64,000 nucleotides of DNA from assembly GCA_016124945.1 (NCBI GenBank), contig WGMT01000005.1, positions 124,001 to 188,000 on the forward strand, written 5' to 3'. The notes below the pieces were generated by a model. It did not search any database and had not been told where the DNA came from. It saw nothing but the letters and a program-made list of their open reading frames with translations. How positions within the stretch are numbered: position 1 is the first letter of the stretch; each line of letters begins with the position of its first letter. A program made the position numbers and the translations under genes. Below are positions 1 through 8,548 of this stretch, piece after piece. This stretch comes from a bacterium (lineage in GTDB: Bacteria; Chloroflexota; Anaerolineae; Caldilineales; Caldilineaceae).

Positions 1-83
1 GGCGCATGGGCGGCGGTAAACACACCGAAATCTCCCAATGTAGCGCTAACACTCTCTACTGGTACACGCACTACGCACTACGT

Positions 84-1313
84 TCAGTGAAGCGTCACCG
101 TCACCCAGGCACCTTCGCGTATCCCCCCTGAATCGAGGGGAATTTGGATCACGCCGTCGGCGTTGACCAGGGTGTAGATCAGGTTGGATTTGCCGAAGAC
201 GGGGACGGCCCAGCTTTCGCCGTCGCGTGCTTCAATGCGCACCTGGACGTAGTCTTCGCGGCCGGTGGCAGAGGCGACGTTACGCGCCAGACGCGCCTGG
301 ATCCGGGTGTGGGCAGGCGCAGAGGCCCCTAGGCAGGCGCGGATGGCAGGCGTCACCACCAGGTCGAAGATAACCATGGCCGACACAGGATTGCCCGGCA
401 ACCCGAAGACAGGCACACCGTCGCACACAGCCAGGATCGTGGGTTTGCCCGGCTTCACACTCAGCCCGTGGACAAGCACGCCGGGCGCGCCCAGTTCTTC
501 GATGATGTCGACGCTGAGATCGCGGTAACTCACCGAGCTTCCCGCCGAGAGGACGACGATGTCGGCTTCGTGGTGGGCTTTCTGCATGGCCGCCAGCAAC
601 GCTTCGCGTCGATCCGGCACAATGCCATAGAGGATGGGTTCACCACCGGCTCGGCGGATCAATGCAGCGAGCGAATAGGAATTGATGTCGCGGATCTGTC
701 CTGGTGTGGTGGGTTGATCGGGGGGTACCACTTCGTCGCCACTAGAGACGACGGCCACACGGGGCGGCTGGGCGACACTCACTTCGGTGATTCCCAAAGC
801 CAGCAGCCCGCCAATGTCCTGAGGACGCAGGGGACGTCCCGCCGTCATCAGCAGATCGCCGCGGCGGATGTCTTCGCCGATCTGGATCACGTTTTCGCCC
901 TCGGCCACCGGTTTGAGCACCTCAATGGCAGCGTCGTCGATGCGCTGCGTCTCCTCTACCATCACCACGGCGGTTGCGCCTGCGGGCAGCGCGCCGCCGG
1001 TGTGGATCAGCACAGCTTCGCCTGATCCCAACTCAAGCGAACTGGTTGCGCCCATAGGCACCTCGCCGATGACGGTGAGGAACGCGGGTAACCCGCCGGA
1101 CGCGCCGTAGGTGTCCACGGCGTTGACGGCGTAACCGTCGACGGTGGAGCGGGCAAATTCGGGTAGATCCTGAGGAGAAGTCAACGCCTCAGCGAGGATG
1201 CGATCCAATGCATCGGCTGTGGGGATACGTTCGGTGCGCACACGTGGGTGGAAGTGTTCTGAGAAGAGGCGGTGTGCGTCTTTGGGTGTCTGTACTGTAA
1301 AAAACTCCGACAT
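84..1313 (-). CDS. moeA: Molybdopterin molybdenumtransferase MoeA
   Basis: 409 residues, the usual length for MoeA, which inserts molybdate into adenylylated molybdopterin in the cytosol to make molybdenum cofactor. Visible family motifs are PEFARSTVDGYA (about 51-62), the SGDEVV segment (191-196) of the MoCF-binding domain, PGKPTIL (288-294) and GLPGNPVS (304-311). The ATG start has GGAG six bases upstream. It stands alone next to a LysM lipoprotein. A molybdopterin-dependent oxidoreductase at 41.6 kb in the same window would need this cofactor. Identification is by motif and length; I see nothing broken. Confidence 0.95.
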   Translation of the reverse strand: MSEFFTVQTPKDAHRLFSEHFHPRVRTERIPTADALDRILAEALTSPQDLPEFARSTVDGYAVNAVDTYGASGGLPAFLTVIGEVPMGATSSLELGSGEAVLIHTGGALPAGATAVVMVEETQRIDDAAIEVLKPVAEGENVIQIGEDIRRGDLLMTAGRPLRPQDIGGLLALGITEVSVAQPPRVAVVSSGDEVVPPDQPTTPGQIRDINSYSLAALIRRAGGEPILYGIVPDRREALLAAMQKAHHEADIVVLSAGSSVSYRDLSVDIIEELGAPGVLVHGLSVKPGKPTILAVCDGVPVFGLPGNPVSAMVIFDLVVTPAIRACLGASAPAHTRIQARLARNVASATGREDYVQVRIEARDGESWAVPVFGKSNLIYTLVNADGVIQIPLDSGGIREGAWVTVTLH

Positions 1314-1394
1314 ACATTACTCCGTCCATGCTGCCGAAACTGAGTTTCACCCTCCATTTAGCAAAAGTCTATCCGACTTTCTACGATAGAAAAT

Positions 1395-2543
1395 TTATTC
1401 GTCGCCCGGAATGACCAACCGCTGCCCCACTGTGACAAAGTTGGGATTGGTAAGGTTATTGGCTTCGAGGATAGCATCAACGGTGACATCGTAGCGCTGT
1501 GCAATGGAAAAGAGTGTTTCTCCGCGGACAACGGTGTGCACAGTCTGATTGGCGGCGCGCACCTGTTCGGCGGTGACGCCGGGGATGGTGAGTTGCTGAC
1601 CCGGCTGGATCTGGTTGGGGTTGGCCAGGCTGTTGGCCGATGTGATGTCAGCAGCATTGACATTGTACAGCCGGGCAATTTCCAACAGGGTTTCCCCAGC
1701 GCGCACAGTGTGAACGGCCGCGCCGGCATCATTGGCCCGTTGATTGGCGACAGGTGCATCGGCGACAGCACCCGTTTGGGCTGTCCCCTGGTAGCCGGGG
1801 ATAACAAGGACACGTCCTTGAATGAGGTTGTTGGGGTCGGCAATGGTGTTGGCATCGACAATGGCCTGCGCTGCTACGTTAAACTCCTGCGAAATGGAGA
1901 AGAGCGTGTCACCGGCCTGGATCACATACTCATACGGTTGGGGGGGCACAGGGGTTGGCGGCACTTCAGGCGCGTAACCGGGGATGATCAACGCCTGCCC
2001 CACGAAGACGGCGTTGGGATCGGCCAGCGTATTGGCAGCAATGATCTCGTTGGTGGTCACCCCAAAATTCATGGCAATCGAAAGTAGCGAGTCACCTGCT
2101 CGGACGACATAGGTGAACGGGCCTGCTGTGGAAACCGGCGCAGCCGTTTCGCCGGCAACAGGTGCGCCGGTATTGGGCACACGCAGCACCTGCCCAACCT
2201 GGAGCGCATCGGTGCTGAGCAAGTTAAGTTGGCGCAACTCTTGAGAGGTGATGCCGAACTTCTCGGCAATGGTCGACACGGTGTCACCGGGCTGCACCTG
2301 ATAGGGCATCGTCGATACAGAGACAGTCGGCGTCGGTGTGGGTTCTGGTGCAGGTGTGTTGGTGGCTTCGATCACAGGTAGCACCACCACTTCCGGCTCG
2401 TCGACAACGGTGGCGTCGACGCCGGTAGGCGCACTGCTATTTGGATCAGCCTCAGCGGCGCGTTCTCGAGTGCAGCCACTGATCATGGCAGCAAGCATTA
2501 GCACAACGAGCAGTGTCGGGACCCATCGTATCGATCGACGCAT
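1395..2543 (-). CDS. LysM-repeat lipoprotein
   Basis: A secreted cell-wall-binding lipoprotein. From the chosen start the protein begins MRRSIRWVPTLL, followed by a hydrophobic stretch and a lipobox (ISGC), then an acidic/Pro-Thr linker and five LysM repeats, each of the type (Y/H)xVxxGDTLxxIAxxFxV...PNxIxxGQxLxIPG. LysM modules bind N-acetylglucosamine-containing glycans such as peptidoglycan. The open frame extends 19 codons further upstream, but the start at 2543 has AAAGAG nine bases before it and gives a proper signal peptide; the ATG at 2552 is an alternative. No catalytic domain is present, so the role is probably structural or adhesive. Confidence 0.9.
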   Translation of the reverse strand: MRRSIRWVPTLLVVLMLAAMISGCTRERAAEADPNSSAPTGVDATVVDEPEVVVLPVIEATNTPAPEPTPTPTVSVSTMPYQVQPGDTVSTIAEKFGITSQELRQLNLLSTDALQVGQVLRVPNTGAPVAGETAAPVSTAGPFTYVVRAGDSLLSIAMNFGVTTNEIIAANTLADPNAVFVGQALIIPGYAPEVPPTPVPPQPYEYVIQAGDTLFSISQEFNVAAQAIVDANTIADPNNLIQGRVLVIPGYQGTAQTGAVADAPVANQRANDAGAAVHTVRAGETLLEIARLYNVNAADITSANSLANPNQIQPGQQLTIPGVTAEQVRAANQTVHTVVRGETLFSIAQRYDVTVDAILEANNLTNPNFVTVGQRLVIPGDE

Positions 2544-2894
2544 TTCTCTCATCTCTTTGCTCTGGTATCTGTCCTGAAGCTCGGCCCTGAAAGTCTCCAT
2601 GTCAATGCCGTCTGTTAGAGCCAGCGAATGGCGTCACAATGGAATTTCAGGATGGTTTCTTAACGTCTCTTTGTGCAGGGAGACCGACAGTAGTGGACGC
2701 CGTGATATGTCGTATAGTTGAAAACGATGATAGCACAGCCAATCGCGCCGTGCAAACGGGATCGCTTAAGTACCATAAGGCAAATCATCAGAAAAAGGAA
2801 GCTACTCTCTTTTCAGATCTTGCTGTTGGGGATATGTTGGGAGAAAGTAGAACACACGCTGTCGTCCGTCGCCGGTCACGAAAAGGAGCCCCCG

Positions 2895-3833
2895 ATGCAA
2901 ACCATCGTCACATTGACCATGAACCCGTCGCTCGATATTAGCACCAGTGTGGACACGGTTGTGCCCGAGCACAAACTACGTTGCGCCGCGCCCAGCTACG
3001 AACCGGGCGGCGGCGGCATCAACGTTGCCCGAGCGATCCACAAGTTGGGCGGCGCCGCCACTGCCTGTTATCTGGCAGGTGGGCCAACCGGGCAGATGCT
3101 TACCCAGTTGTTGGCCGAAGAGGGCGTGGTGCAACGTCCTATACAGAGCCGATACTACACACGCGAGAGTTTCGCCGTCTACGAAACGACAAGTGGACAG
3201 CAATACCGTTTCAGCATGCCCGGCACACAGATCGACAATGTCGAGTGCAATCTGGTGGTCGACCGAATTAGTTCGTTGTCCCCCATGCCGGACTATCTGG
3301 TGATCAGCGGCAGTTTCCCTCCGGGCGTAACAGACGCTTTCTTCGCCGAACTGGCCACGCTGGCGCGCCGTGTAGGCGCACGGCTGGTTGTGGATACCTC
3401 AGGACCGGCCATGCAAGCGGCACTGGCTCAGGGTGTCTTCTTGATAAAGCCAAACTTTCGTGAACTGGGTCTACTGGTGGGCCGACAGATCAAAGACGAC
3501 CTGGATCTACGCCGTGAGGCAGAGGCCATTGTAGCGGGTGGGCAGAGTGAGGCGGTCCTTGTATCGTTGGGCGCAGCAGGTGCAGCCCTAGTGACCAAAG
3601 CAGGCTACACGCAGTTCCGTTCGCCGACGGTCCCCATTCAGAGCAAAGTCGGCGCAGGGGACAGTATGGTGGGCGGGCTTGTCTTTGCATTGGCGCGTGG
3701 ATACACCTTCACAGACGCTGCTCGGTTTGGTGTGGCCGCCGGCGCAGCCGCCGTGATGACCCCTGGATCGGAATTGTGTCGTCGTGAAGACGTTGAGCGG
3801 CTCTATGCACAGATGCAAAAGGACGTTCAATAA
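2895..3833 (+). CDS. pfkB: PfkB-family 6-phosphofructokinase (Pfk-2 type)
   Basis: A ribokinase-fold sugar-phosphate kinase of 312 residues, close to E. coli Pfk-2 in length and in motif order: TMNPSLD near the N-terminus, PGGGGINVARAIHKLGG (about 38-53) and the C-terminal VGAGDSMVGG, whose Asp (about 256) is the catalytic base. It would phosphorylate fructose-6-phosphate, or possibly fructose-1-phosphate or tagatose-6-phosphate as relatives do. The frame is open 59 codons further upstream, but that stretch is unlike the family, and the ATG at 2895 has AAAGGAG just upstream, so I start there. It is a single gene; its 3' side opens into the DnaA-box cluster gap. Confidence 0.9.
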   Translation: MQTIVTLTMNPSLDISTSVDTVVPEHKLRCAAPSYEPGGGGINVARAIHKLGGAATACYLAGGPTGQMLTQLLAEEGVVQRPIQSRYYTRESFAVYETTSGQQYRFSMPGTQIDNVECNLVVDRISSLSPMPDYLVISGSFPPGVTDAFFAELATLARRVGARLVVDTSGPAMQAALAQGVFLIKPNFRELGLLVGRQIKDDLDLRREAEAIVAGGQSEAVLVSLGAAGAALVTKAGYTQFRSPTVPIQSKVGAGDSMVGGLVFALARGYTFTDAARFGVAAGAAAVMTPGSELCRREDVERLYAQMQKDVQ

Positions 3834-4128
3834 TGTGGTGTGATAAATGTTTTTAAAGTTATCCCTTTCTCAGTTTCTTTTTATAGATTAAATATAGAAC
3901 TAATAGTAGGGGCTGGGGATATGGGGATATCTCTTTGCACAGTTGATGCTGCTACTACATATTGTTTTGGTTGTGGATTCTAGGCCATATGTAGTAGTTG
4001 AAATTTCGTAGAATGAAATGAAGGTTGAGTATAAGTTGGTGCAGAATTACATGAAACTTTGGAGACCCATTGGCAGAACAAACGGTCTACACTAGATGTT
4101 GTGTGGAAGGTTGATTACCGAAAAAGGC
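3834..4128. other. AT-rich gap flanking the DnaA-box cluster
   Basis: About 300 bases without a credible gene. The stretch 3841-3905 is much richer in A and T than the rest of the window and includes a further TTATCCCTT at 3859-3867. It would suit a DNA-unwinding element beside the box cluster at 4129-4255, but that is inference. Confidence 0.4.
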
Positions 4129-4256
4129 TGTGGATAAGCCGGAATTGTGGGGATAATTTCATTCTAATGTTATGCACAGCCAATTTATCCCCCTTTTCAA
4201 GCACTTATCCCCGGAACTATCCACAGCCCAATTAGTTATCCCCAATTGGGGATAAC
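4129..4256. other. DnaA-box cluster, candidate replication origin
   Basis: Eight 9-mers resemble the DnaA box TTATCCACA within 127 bases. One is exact on the minus strand (4129-4137). Five have one mismatch: TTATCCCCA at 4148-4156 (minus), 4236-4244 (plus) and 4247-4255 (minus), TTATGCACA at 4170-4178, and CTATCCACA at 4217-4225. Two have two mismatches (4185-4193, 4205-4213). The last pair forms a perfect 22-bp palindrome at 4235-4256. No dnaA or dnaN lies nearby, so this could also be a DnaA-titration or regulatory site. Confidence 0.55.
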
Positions 4257-4331
4257 GTTAGGATAACTTCGTCTTTTCCTCACGGGCTATGATTTTTCTC
4301 TGGTATTTTGGTACTGGGGCTACTATCCACT

Positions 4332-4406
4332 TATGAGCGTATTTTCCCCATTCGGGGAAAATTCAAGCAGCCCCCAACGCGGATGGTTAGGGGCTGCTTG
4401 CGTTTT
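4332..4406 (-). terminator. Hairpins downstream of the LURP-one gene
   Basis: A perfect 10-bp stem (AAGCAGCCCC at 4365-4374 with its complement at 4390-4399) lies 3' of the minus-strand LURP-one gene and is followed on that strand by GAATTTTCC. A second small palindrome, TTTTCCCC with GGGGAAAA, spans 4332-4351. The arrangement fits an intrinsic terminator, possibly working in both directions because GCGTTTTCTT follows on the plus strand. Confidence 0.55.
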
Positions 4407-4432
4407 CTTGGCGCGTTACTTCAGGCGTTACT

Positions 4433-4918
4433 TCAGGCGTTGTCGTCGTGGGCTACCATATCGATGACCACACAGGTGGCCAGGATGGCGATATCGTCTT
4501 CTCCGTCTTCAATATCGACGCCGTAGCTATCACGAATTGAGAAGAAACGCTTCGACACCTGGGCGACGGTACGTCCTTTGCGCTCGAACCGATAGTCGTA
4601 GTCGAGGATAGAGCCGGTGATGTGGTAATCGTTGGGGCCGGGGACGTCTAAGGTGAACTTGTCGCGGAAGAGCGAGAGGAAATCCTTCTTCACTTCGGCA
4701 AAGGCTTCACCGTTGCGATAGATGGTGTACTGTGGGCGCAGGCTCAGGAGTTTCTGGGCGATGTAGGCGACTTCTTTACCATTGCGGTCAAGCATCTGCA
4801 ATTTGTCGCCCCAAGAAAAGACTTTGCCCTTCACCTGATATGCAGTCGTGCCGGACGCGTCTTTGATTTCAAAGTTGTCGGCAAAAGACCAGATTCGTTG
4901 CTTCATTTGGTAACGCAT
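4433..4918 (-). CDS. LURP-one-related family protein
   Basis: 161 residues with the tubby-like beta-barrel pattern of LURP-one/YxjI proteins: MKQRIWSFADNFEIKD at the N-terminus, then alternating short strands such as YQVKGKVFSWGDKLQMLD, YIAQKLLSLRPQYTIY and VAQVSKRFFSIRDSYGVDI near the C-terminus. The family fold is related to phospholipid scramblases, but the molecular function is unknown. No signal peptide or membrane segment is visible, so it is probably cytosolic. It lies downstream of the sugar ABC permeases on the same strand, separated by about 100 bases, and could be read through from them. M5 is a possible alternative start. Confidence 0.85.
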   Translation of the reverse strand: MRYQMKQRIWSFADNFEIKDASGTTAYQVKGKVFSWGDKLQMLDRNGKEVAYIAQKLLSLRPQYTIYRNGEAFAEVKKDFLSLFRDKFTLDVPGPNDYHITGSILDYDYRFERKGRTVAQVSKRFFSIRDSYGVDIEDGEDDIAILATCVVIDMVAHDDNA

Positions 4919-5026
4919 GGCTGTTCTCCGTTGGGTATGAAAGTTTTAAGGCCGAAGCCATCGCTCTCCCCCCCACATAACAGTGAAGCCGAACTGCTCT
5001 ATTTGTCCCGTGACGATGGTTACACT

Positions 5027-5920
5027 TTAGCCTTTCACCCCTGTCAGTGTAATGCCTTCAATAAAGTAACGCTGCGCCACAAAGAAAAGCACGAGCAAGG
5101 GGAATGTCACCGCCAACGATGCCGCCATCATCAAATGCCATTGGATGCCGAAGCGTGTCTGGAAGGCATAAAGACCCAGCACCAGCGGGTACTCGTTGGC
5201 ATTGTCCAGGTAGATCAGTGGGCCGAGGAAGTCGTTCCACGTGTACATAAAGTGGAAGACGGCTACCACCATCAGTGCCGGCTTGACCAGGGGCAGGATG
5301 ATCCGCCACAAAATGGTGAAATCCCCGGCGCCGTCGACGTAGGCGGCATCGCTGAGATCCCAGGGGATGGTCATCATGAACTGGCGCAGCAAGAAAATGT
5401 TGAATGCGCTGCCGAAAAAGGACGGCACAATCAGTGGTGCATAGCTGCCCACCCAGCCGAAGGTTTGAAAAAGAATGTAGGTGGGGATCAGCAGCACGAT
5501 CCCTGGCAGCATCATGGTGGCCAGGGTGATGGCGAACAAGGTATCGCGCCCCCAGAAGTTCATACGGGCAAAAGCATAGGCAATCACACCCGAAGAGACC
5601 ACCACGCCGATGGTGGTGGTGATGGCATAGTAGAGCGTGTTGCCCATCAGCCGGGCGAAAGGAAAGGCAGGGCTCGTCAACGCCTCGACGTAGTTGCTCC
5701 ACAGCACCGGATCGGGGATCCACTGTGGCGGGTCGGTGAAAACCTGATTGATCGGTTTGAGTGAGGTAATCACCAGCCACAAAAAGGGAATCAGAAAGAG
5801 GATGGCCACACTGGAAAGCAGCAGGTGGGTGACGAATCCGCCTACCACACGGCGGCGAGTGATGCGCCGTCTACGCGTAAGGCGGTGGGGTTGGGTTTGT
5901 TCTGAGATGGTCTGCTGCAT
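5027..5920 (-). CDS. Sugar ABC transporter permease, MalG-like
   Basis: A 297-residue inner-membrane permease of the carbohydrate uptake type 1 (MalG/UgpE) family. It has an N-terminal Arg-rich tail, a first hydrophobic span (LLLSSVAILFLIPFLWLVITSL), several later spans, and the cytosolic EAA-type loop (DAAYVDGAGDFTILWRIILPL) that contacts the transport ATPase. The C-terminus (YFIEGITLTGVKG) is typical. GGAG six bases before the ATG supports the start. It lies 14 bases after the partner permease and is surely co-transcribed with it. The substrate cannot be read from the sequence. Confidence 0.93.
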   Translation of the reverse strand: MQQTISEQTQPHRLTRRRRITRRRVVGGFVTHLLLSSVAILFLIPFLWLVITSLKPINQVFTDPPQWIPDPVLWSNYVEALTSPAFPFARLMGNTLYYAITTTIGVVVSSGVIAYAFARMNFWGRDTLFAITLATMMLPGIVLLIPTYILFQTFGWVGSYAPLIVPSFFGSAFNIFLLRQFMMTIPWDLSDAAYVDGAGDFTILWRIILPLVKPALMVVAVFHFMYTWNDFLGPLIYLDNANEYPLVLGLYAFQTRFGIQWHLMMAASLAVTFPLLVLFFVAQRYFIEGITLTGVKG

Positions 5921-5934
5921 GAAAGACTCCTCGC

Positions 5935-6897
5935 TTATCTACGGCCGCCGGTTTCGTAGTGGACCCAGTAGTTGGATGAGCGGACGAGGGCCAGTGTGAT
6001 GATGATCAACACGATGAACATAGCCACCGCCATAGCCGAGGCATAGCCCATATCGAAGTAGCGGAAGCCGTTGCGATAGAGGTGGATCATGTACATGAGC
6101 AGCGAATTCAGCGGACCGCCGCCTGCGTCACCACTGGCCGAACTTGCCACAAATGCCACGGTGAAGACTTGAAATGAGCCAATCATGCCGATAATCAGGT
6201 TGAAAAAGATGGTAGGCGTGAGCAGCGGAATTGTGATACGCCAGAAACGTTGCCAGCCGTTGGCCCCGTCGATGGTGGCGGCTTCCATAAGCGAATTGGG
6301 GATCTCCTTGAGGCCGGCCAGGAAGATCAACATCGCCGCACCCGAACTTCCCCATACGTGGATCAGGATCATCGCCGGCTTCGACCAGGTGGCGCTGCGC
6401 ATCCAGCCCAGCCGCGGCAGCCCCAATGCCTCCAGCCCGGCGTTGAGCAACCCCATCCGCGGATCGAGGATCACATACCAGAGCAGCGCCATGGCCACTG
6501 CCGGCATCAAGTTAGGCAGGTAGTAGATGGTGCGATAGATGCCGATGCCCCGGCTGCTTGTGTTCAGGAGGAGCGCCAACAAGAGCGCAACCATCAACCC
6601 CAACGGTACCGAGAAGAGTGTGTAGTAGGTGGTGTTCCACACCGACTTCCAGAAGAGTGGATCCTTGGTGAACATGGTCTGAAAGTTGTCCAGACCGATC
6701 CAATTCGGAGGATTGAGAACAGTATACTTGGTGAGCGAGAAGTAAAACGAGGCCAGGATCGGGTAAGCCGTGAACACCAACAATGCGAAGATCCAGGGCG
6801 CCACAAAGAGATACGCCGTTAGGCTTTCACGCATGGCACGGCTCGGGCGCCACCGCGGCGTAGCACTGGGCGAACGTTGTTTGATCGCTTGTGACAT
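5935..6897 (-). CDS. Sugar ABC transporter permease, MalF/UgpA-like
   Basis: The other half of the permease pair, about 320 residues. After a basic N-terminus there are six predicted spans beginning LTAYLFVAPWIFALLVFTAYPIL, and an EAA-type loop (LMEAATIDGANGWQRFWRITIPLL). I start at the ATG at 6897 (MSQAIKQRS) because CGAAGGAG lies just upstream; the frame is open 13 codons further. It is preceded by the binding-protein gene with a 122-base spacer holding a hairpin (6914-6969). No ATPase gene accompanies the locus, so a shared MsmK/MsmX-like ATPase encoded elsewhere probably energises it (inference). Confidence 0.93.
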   Translation of the reverse strand: MSQAIKQRSPSATPRWRPSRAMRESLTAYLFVAPWIFALLVFTAYPILASFYFSLTKYTVLNPPNWIGLDNFQTMFTKDPLFWKSVWNTTYYTLFSVPLGLMVALLLALLLNTSSRGIGIYRTIYYLPNLMPAVAMALLWYVILDPRMGLLNAGLEALGLPRLGWMRSATWSKPAMILIHVWGSSGAAMLIFLAGLKEIPNSLMEAATIDGANGWQRFWRITIPLLTPTIFFNLIIGMIGSFQVFTVAFVASSASGDAGGGPLNSLLMYMIHLYRNGFRYFDMGYASAMAVAMFIVLIIITLALVRSSNYWVHYETGGRR

Positions 6898-6913
6898 GAG
6901 GGTCTCCTTCGGC

Positions 6914-6969
6914 GTAAGGAGTAACGAGTAGGGCACAACTACATCCTCGCCTTACTCATTACTCCTTAC
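6914..6969. repeat. Heptamer-repeat hairpin between binding protein and permeases
   Basis: The arms 6914-6930 and 6953-6969 are inverse complements over 17 bp with one mismatch. Both are built from degenerate 7-mers (TTACTCA, TTACTCC, TTACTCG). Hairpins in this position of sugar ABC operons often stabilise the upstream binding-protein message or partly terminate transcription; that role here is inference. Confidence 0.6.
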
Positions 6970-7019
6970 TCGTTATCCATTCTTCTCGAAACCAAACGCA
7001 CAGATCCGTCCTGCGCTCG

Positions 7020-8417
7020 TTATTGCCGCATCGTCTCATCCAGCCGCGCCTGGACGATGGCCTGGGTTTCGGCCAACGCCTGGGCCGGTGTTTTGGTCTT
7101 GTGCAGCACTTCGTCGATGGCTGCGCCTAGTGTGTCCGAGGCGAAGCTTTCCACTGGAGAGGTCCACATGTCAGCGGCGGTGTTCAGATAGTCGGCGTAG
7201 AAATTGTGGATCTCCTGCGCCCTTTCCTGGCCGTAGAGATCCACCAACTTGGTGGGCAGCACACCCTGCGGGAATGCCTTCCACGCCGGCGTATCCATGA
7301 TGTAGGTGTACCACGTCTCCCAACCCTTGGTGGCAAAGTACTCGATGAAGTTGAACGATTCCTGCGCTTGCCCTGCGCCGGAAGGCACCACGAACCAGTT
7401 GGGGTAGTAGGCCGTGGCCGATTGTGTGCCGCTTGGCCCAATCGGGAATTTGGCCACATTCCACTCGAAAGGAATGTCGGCATCGGTGGGCGCCCAACTG
7501 CCCGAATCGGCCAGGGCCTGATTACCCAGGCCGAAAGCCGTCTGCGGGTAGACGCCGGACCATTCGCCGAAGATGTTCAACTGTTCGATGTCGCCCCGAT
7601 ACTGCTCGTCGAGCCACTGAAGCCAGAAGTTGAGCCATTCCTCGTTGGCGCTGCTGTCGATGACGTAGCGATTGTTCTCGGCGTCGAAGATCTGCCCACC
7701 GTTGACCTCGCTCCAGATCGGTCGAATCCAGCCCGTTGCCCAGGGGACATAACCGGCCTGCTTCAACTCGTCGCCTTCCCAGATCACAAATTCGGCTGAG
7801 AGATCCTTCAACCCCTGCCAGGTGGTAGGGAAATCTGCTGTCGCCGTAGAGATGCCCTTTTCGGTGAATTTTTCGGCGTTGAAGAAGAGGCTGGCTGCGC
7901 CGGCAGAAGCGGGTAGGCCGTAGACCTTTCCTTGCCAGGTGGTGGATTTCAACGGGCCTTCGTAGAAGGCGTCGGGGGTGGCCCACTGTGCATCGGCCAT
8001 GTACTCGTCGATGGCCATAAGCGATCCCTGCGCGGCGAACTCTACCGGCGGCGACCAGATGGTGGCGGCGTTGGGTGGCGTGCCGGCAGCAATGCGGGTG
8101 AGCAGAACTTCAGTAAACGCACCACCGCCGGGTGGGCCACCGGTCAACTCGTAGTCAACCTTTACGCCGGGGTAGGTCTCTTCGAAGCCGGCAACGATCA
8201 GCGGAACCATCTCCTGTGTGGTGGGGGTGTCCAACTCATTCCACCAACTGATGGTGACACCTTCTGCGTCTGCTGCACTGCCTGTATCCCCTGCCGGTTG
8301 GGTGGCCGGGGCGGCACAGGCGGCGACGAGCGCCGCGCCGCCTGCAACCCCCGTCAACCGCAGAAAATCACGCCGACTCAATGCTCTCTTCGCCTGCTTG
8401 TTTGCCTGTGTTTTCAA
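7020..8417 (-). CDS. Sugar ABC transporter substrate-binding lipoprotein
   Basis: A 465-residue extracellular solute-binding protein of family 1. The N-terminus carries a twin-arginine motif (SRRDFLRLTG), a hydrophobic stretch and a lipobox-like LVAAC (Cys about 34), so it is probably Tat-exported and lipid-anchored. The mature part contains the sugar-binder features ISWWNELDTPTTQEMVPLI and repeated Trp-rich segments. Translation starts at TTG, with AAGGAA six bases upstream; no better start exists. It leads the transport half of the locus and is separated from the ROK gene by about 130 bases with a possible operator. The ligand is unknown. Confidence 0.93.
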   Translation of the reverse strand: MKTQANKQAKRALSRRDFLRLTGVAGGAALVAACAAPATQPAGDTGSAADAEGVTISWWNELDTPTTQEMVPLIVAGFEETYPGVKVDYELTGGPPGGGAFTEVLLTRIAAGTPPNAATIWSPPVEFAAQGSLMAIDEYMADAQWATPDAFYEGPLKSTTWQGKVYGLPASAGAASLFFNAEKFTEKGISTATADFPTTWQGLKDLSAEFVIWEGDELKQAGYVPWATGWIRPIWSEVNGGQIFDAENNRYVIDSSANEEWLNFWLQWLDEQYRGDIEQLNIFGEWSGVYPQTAFGLGNQALADSGSWAPTDADIPFEWNVAKFPIGPSGTQSATAYYPNWFVVPSGAGQAQESFNFIEYFATKGWETWYTYIMDTPAWKAFPQGVLPTKLVDLYGQERAQEIHNFYADYLNTAADMWTSPVESFASDTLGAAIDEVLHKTKTPAQALAETQAIVQARLDETMRQ

Positions 8418-8501
8418 GGTCGTTTCCTTTCTTTCAATCTCTGTGGGAACGTGAGGAGGAAATCAATTGAACCAACACATCTGAAACCGAACAGCGACAA
8501 T

Positions 8502-8515
8502 TCTGTATATCCAGA
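8502..8515. promoter_or_regulatory. Imperfect palindrome upstream of the binding-protein gene
   Basis: TCTGTATATCCAGA is a 14-bp palindrome with one mismatched pair, about 85 bases before the binding-protein start. Its GTATA core resembles the perfect palindrome in front of the GntR gene (12444-12455), so it may be a second operator for the same regulator. The resemblance is short. Confidence 0.3.
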
Positions 8516-8548
8516 TAAATGAGATCAATTTGAAGCGACATCGGGTGA

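Noticed and set aside
1..83. Possible gene end at the left edge
   Set aside because: Only short heptamer repeats (66-86) and no frame or motif that I can support.
2718..2894. N-terminal extension of the phosphofructokinase
   Set aside because: Unlike the family, no ribosome site; the internal ATG at 2895 has AAAGGAG.
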